DNA of 64,000 nt from an uncultured Methanobrevibacter sp. (GTDB lineage: Archaea; Methanobacteriota; Methanobacteria; Methanobacteriales; Methanobacteriaceae): contig NZ_CALGFC010000006.1 of assembly GCF_937881195.1 (NCBI RefSeq), positions 1-64,000 of the forward strand, written 5' to 3'. Position numbers and translations under genes: made by a program. The notes under the pieces were generated by a model that was not told the DNA's origin, ran no database searches, and saw only the letters and a list, made by a program, of their open reading frames with translations. Positions within the stretch are counted from its first letter, which is position 1; every line of letters starts with the position of its first letter. Positions 62,895 to 64,000 of this stretch are shown piece by piece.

Positions 62895-64000
62895 ATGTTT
62901 AGTGATATTCCTGTTGATGTAAGTCCTATGCATGAAGGTGAAAGAATACGTGCGGCTAATATGTTTGTAGAATTAGCTGGTCCTAAATCTATTGGAGCAG
63001 AACTTGTTCGAGTTGATGAATCTTTAAATGATGGGAAATTTGAAGTTATTGGTCCTGAGCTCAGTGAAATGACCAAAGGTGAAGTTTATCCATTTGGTAT
63101 AAAAATAGATATTAAGGGTGAAAAACTTGAAAAAGAGCTTGAAGGGGTTATAGAAAGGAGAACGCACGATTTGTGTAATTATATTCAAGGTTTTATGCAT
63201 TTAAATCAGAGAGATCAAATTTGGTGCAGAGTAAGTACTGATGCTTTGAATTCTGGATTTAAACTTTTAGATTTAGCTAAAGCTCTTGGAATTTTATTTA
63301 AAGAAGAATTTCCAATTATTGAGGAAATTTCTGTGACAATATTGACTACTGAAGATGATGTAAAAAAATTTGTAGATAATGCTCAAGAAATTTATTCTGC
63401 AAGGGATGAAAGAGCAAGAGAACTTTCTGATGAAGATGTTGATGTTTTTTACGGATGCTTGATGTGTCAATCTTTTGCACCTACTCATATGTGTGTTGTA
63501 ACTCCTGATCGTACTGCTTTATGCGGGGCTATAAATTGGTTTGATTGTAGGGCTTCTGCTAAGATGGATCCTGATGGATCAATTTTTGAAATTGAAAAAG
63601 GTGAAGTTTTAGATGATATTAAAGGGGAGTATGCAAATGTTAATGAAATAATTGCTCAAAAGACACAAGGTGAAACAGATAGAGTATATCTTCATAGTGT
63701 TTTTGAATATCCTCATACTTCTTGTGGATGTTTTGAAGCCGTAGCTTTTTATATACCTGAATTAGATGGTATTGGTATTGTCGATAGGGATTTTGCAGGT
63801 GAAACACCTTTAGGTATTCCATTTTCATCAATGGCAGGGCAATGTTCTGGTGGAAAACAGGTTGAAGGATTTACTGGGTTAAGTTTAGAATATATGAGGT
63901 CTCCAAAATTTTTACAAGCTGATGGAGCATATGATAGAATTGTTTGGATGCCAAGCACAATTAAAAGTTCTTTAGAAGGATTTATTCCAGAGGATATCTT
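62895..64000 (+). CDS. cdhC: Acetyl-CoA synthase beta subunit CdhC (partial)
   Basis: The A-cluster enzyme that joins CO, a methyl group and CoA. The gene runs off the window end after 368 complete codons. It shows CLMCQSFAPTHMCVVTPDR near 189-207, LCGAINWFDCRAS near 212-224 and SCGCFEAVAFYIPE near 278, which contain the Ni-Fe-S A-cluster cysteines. Start ATG 62895 follows a strong GAGGAGG. cdhD and cdhE presumably lie beyond the window. Confidence 0.95.
   Translation, partial: MFSDIPVDVSPMHEGERIRAANMFVELAGPKSIGAELVRVDESLNDGKFEVIGPELSEMTKGEVYPFGIKIDIKGEKLEKELEGVIERRTHDLCNYIQGFMHLNQRDQIWCRVSTDALNSGFKLLDLAKALGILFKEEFPIIEEISVTILTTEDDVKKFVDNAQEIYSARDERARELSDEDVDVFYGCLMCQSFAPTHMCVVTPDRTALCGAINWFDCRASAKMDPDGSIFEIEKGEVLDDIKGEYANVNEIIAQKTQGETDRVYLHSVFEYPHTSCGCFEAVAFYIPELDGIGIVDRDFAGETPLGIPFSSMAGQCSGGKQVEGFTGLSLEYMRSPKFLQADGAYDRIVWMPSTIKSSLEGFIPEDI

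Overview
The window is a stretch of a very AT-rich archaeal chromosome from a hydrogenotrophic methanogen, most likely of the order Methanobacteriales and plausibly Methanobrevibacter-like. The evidence is the gene content: coenzyme M synthesis (comA), a methanogenesis marker 16 protein, methanofuran synthesis (mfnE), CODH/acetyl-CoA synthase (cdhABC), archaeal information-processing genes (tfe, spt5, radB, rpl1-P0-L12, abce1, pth2, ef1b), an archaeal lipid synthase and FtsZ. Genus is inference. Genes are compact; the gaps are almost pure A/T and carry many short tandem arrays. No insertion sequence, CRISPR array or rRNA was seen; one tRNA (Ile, GAU) was found.

Layout. 1-10 kb: stand-alone C-terminal ArcS, MIP18-like protein, tRNA-Ile, ACT-domain regulator, HD protein, tfe, a CofE-like ligase, comA, a pyruvate-kinase-C-terminal-like protein, ftsZ. 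10-21 kb: an acyltransferase sits between ftsZ and the secE-spt5-rpl11-rpl1-rplP0-rpl12-alaS translation cluster; methanogenesis marker 16 follows. 21-31 kb: thiI, a B12/radical SAM protein, bifunctional FBP aldolase/phosphatase, two DUF357 paralogues beside a CDP-alcohol phosphatidyltransferase, a Sua5-type enzyme, radB, an aminotransferase. 31-41.5 kb: homocitrate synthase divergent from nifH-nifI1-nifI2-nifD-nifK-nifE-nifN-nifX. 41.8-49 kb: abce1, pth2, mfnE, a tiny zinc ribbon, ef1b, a TctA-like permease. 48.6-54.5 kb: GerW/DUF2953 pair, a methyltransferase-like protein, a type IV pilus-like ATPase and membrane protein. 54.5-59 kb: cobalt/nickel ECF transporter (cbiM-N, cbiQ-O) and a TPR protein. 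59.8 kb to the end: cdhA-cdhB-cdhC, the last cut by the window edge.

Most notable: the nitrogenase NifH and NifD carry many residues typical of the alternative (V/Fe) nitrogenases, including the cofactor-side loop GGPKSWH, yet there is no gene for the delta (G) subunit that those enzymes need, and nifE/nifN are present. The nifH promoter has an NrpR-type operator (GGAA-N6-TTCC) just downstream of a TATA box. Other points are an L1 autoregulatory hairpin inside rpl1, an mfnE gene that seems to have no ATG, GTG or TTG start, shared inverted-repeat motifs upstream of cbiM and cdhA, and about 20-bp tandem duplications right after several stop codons.
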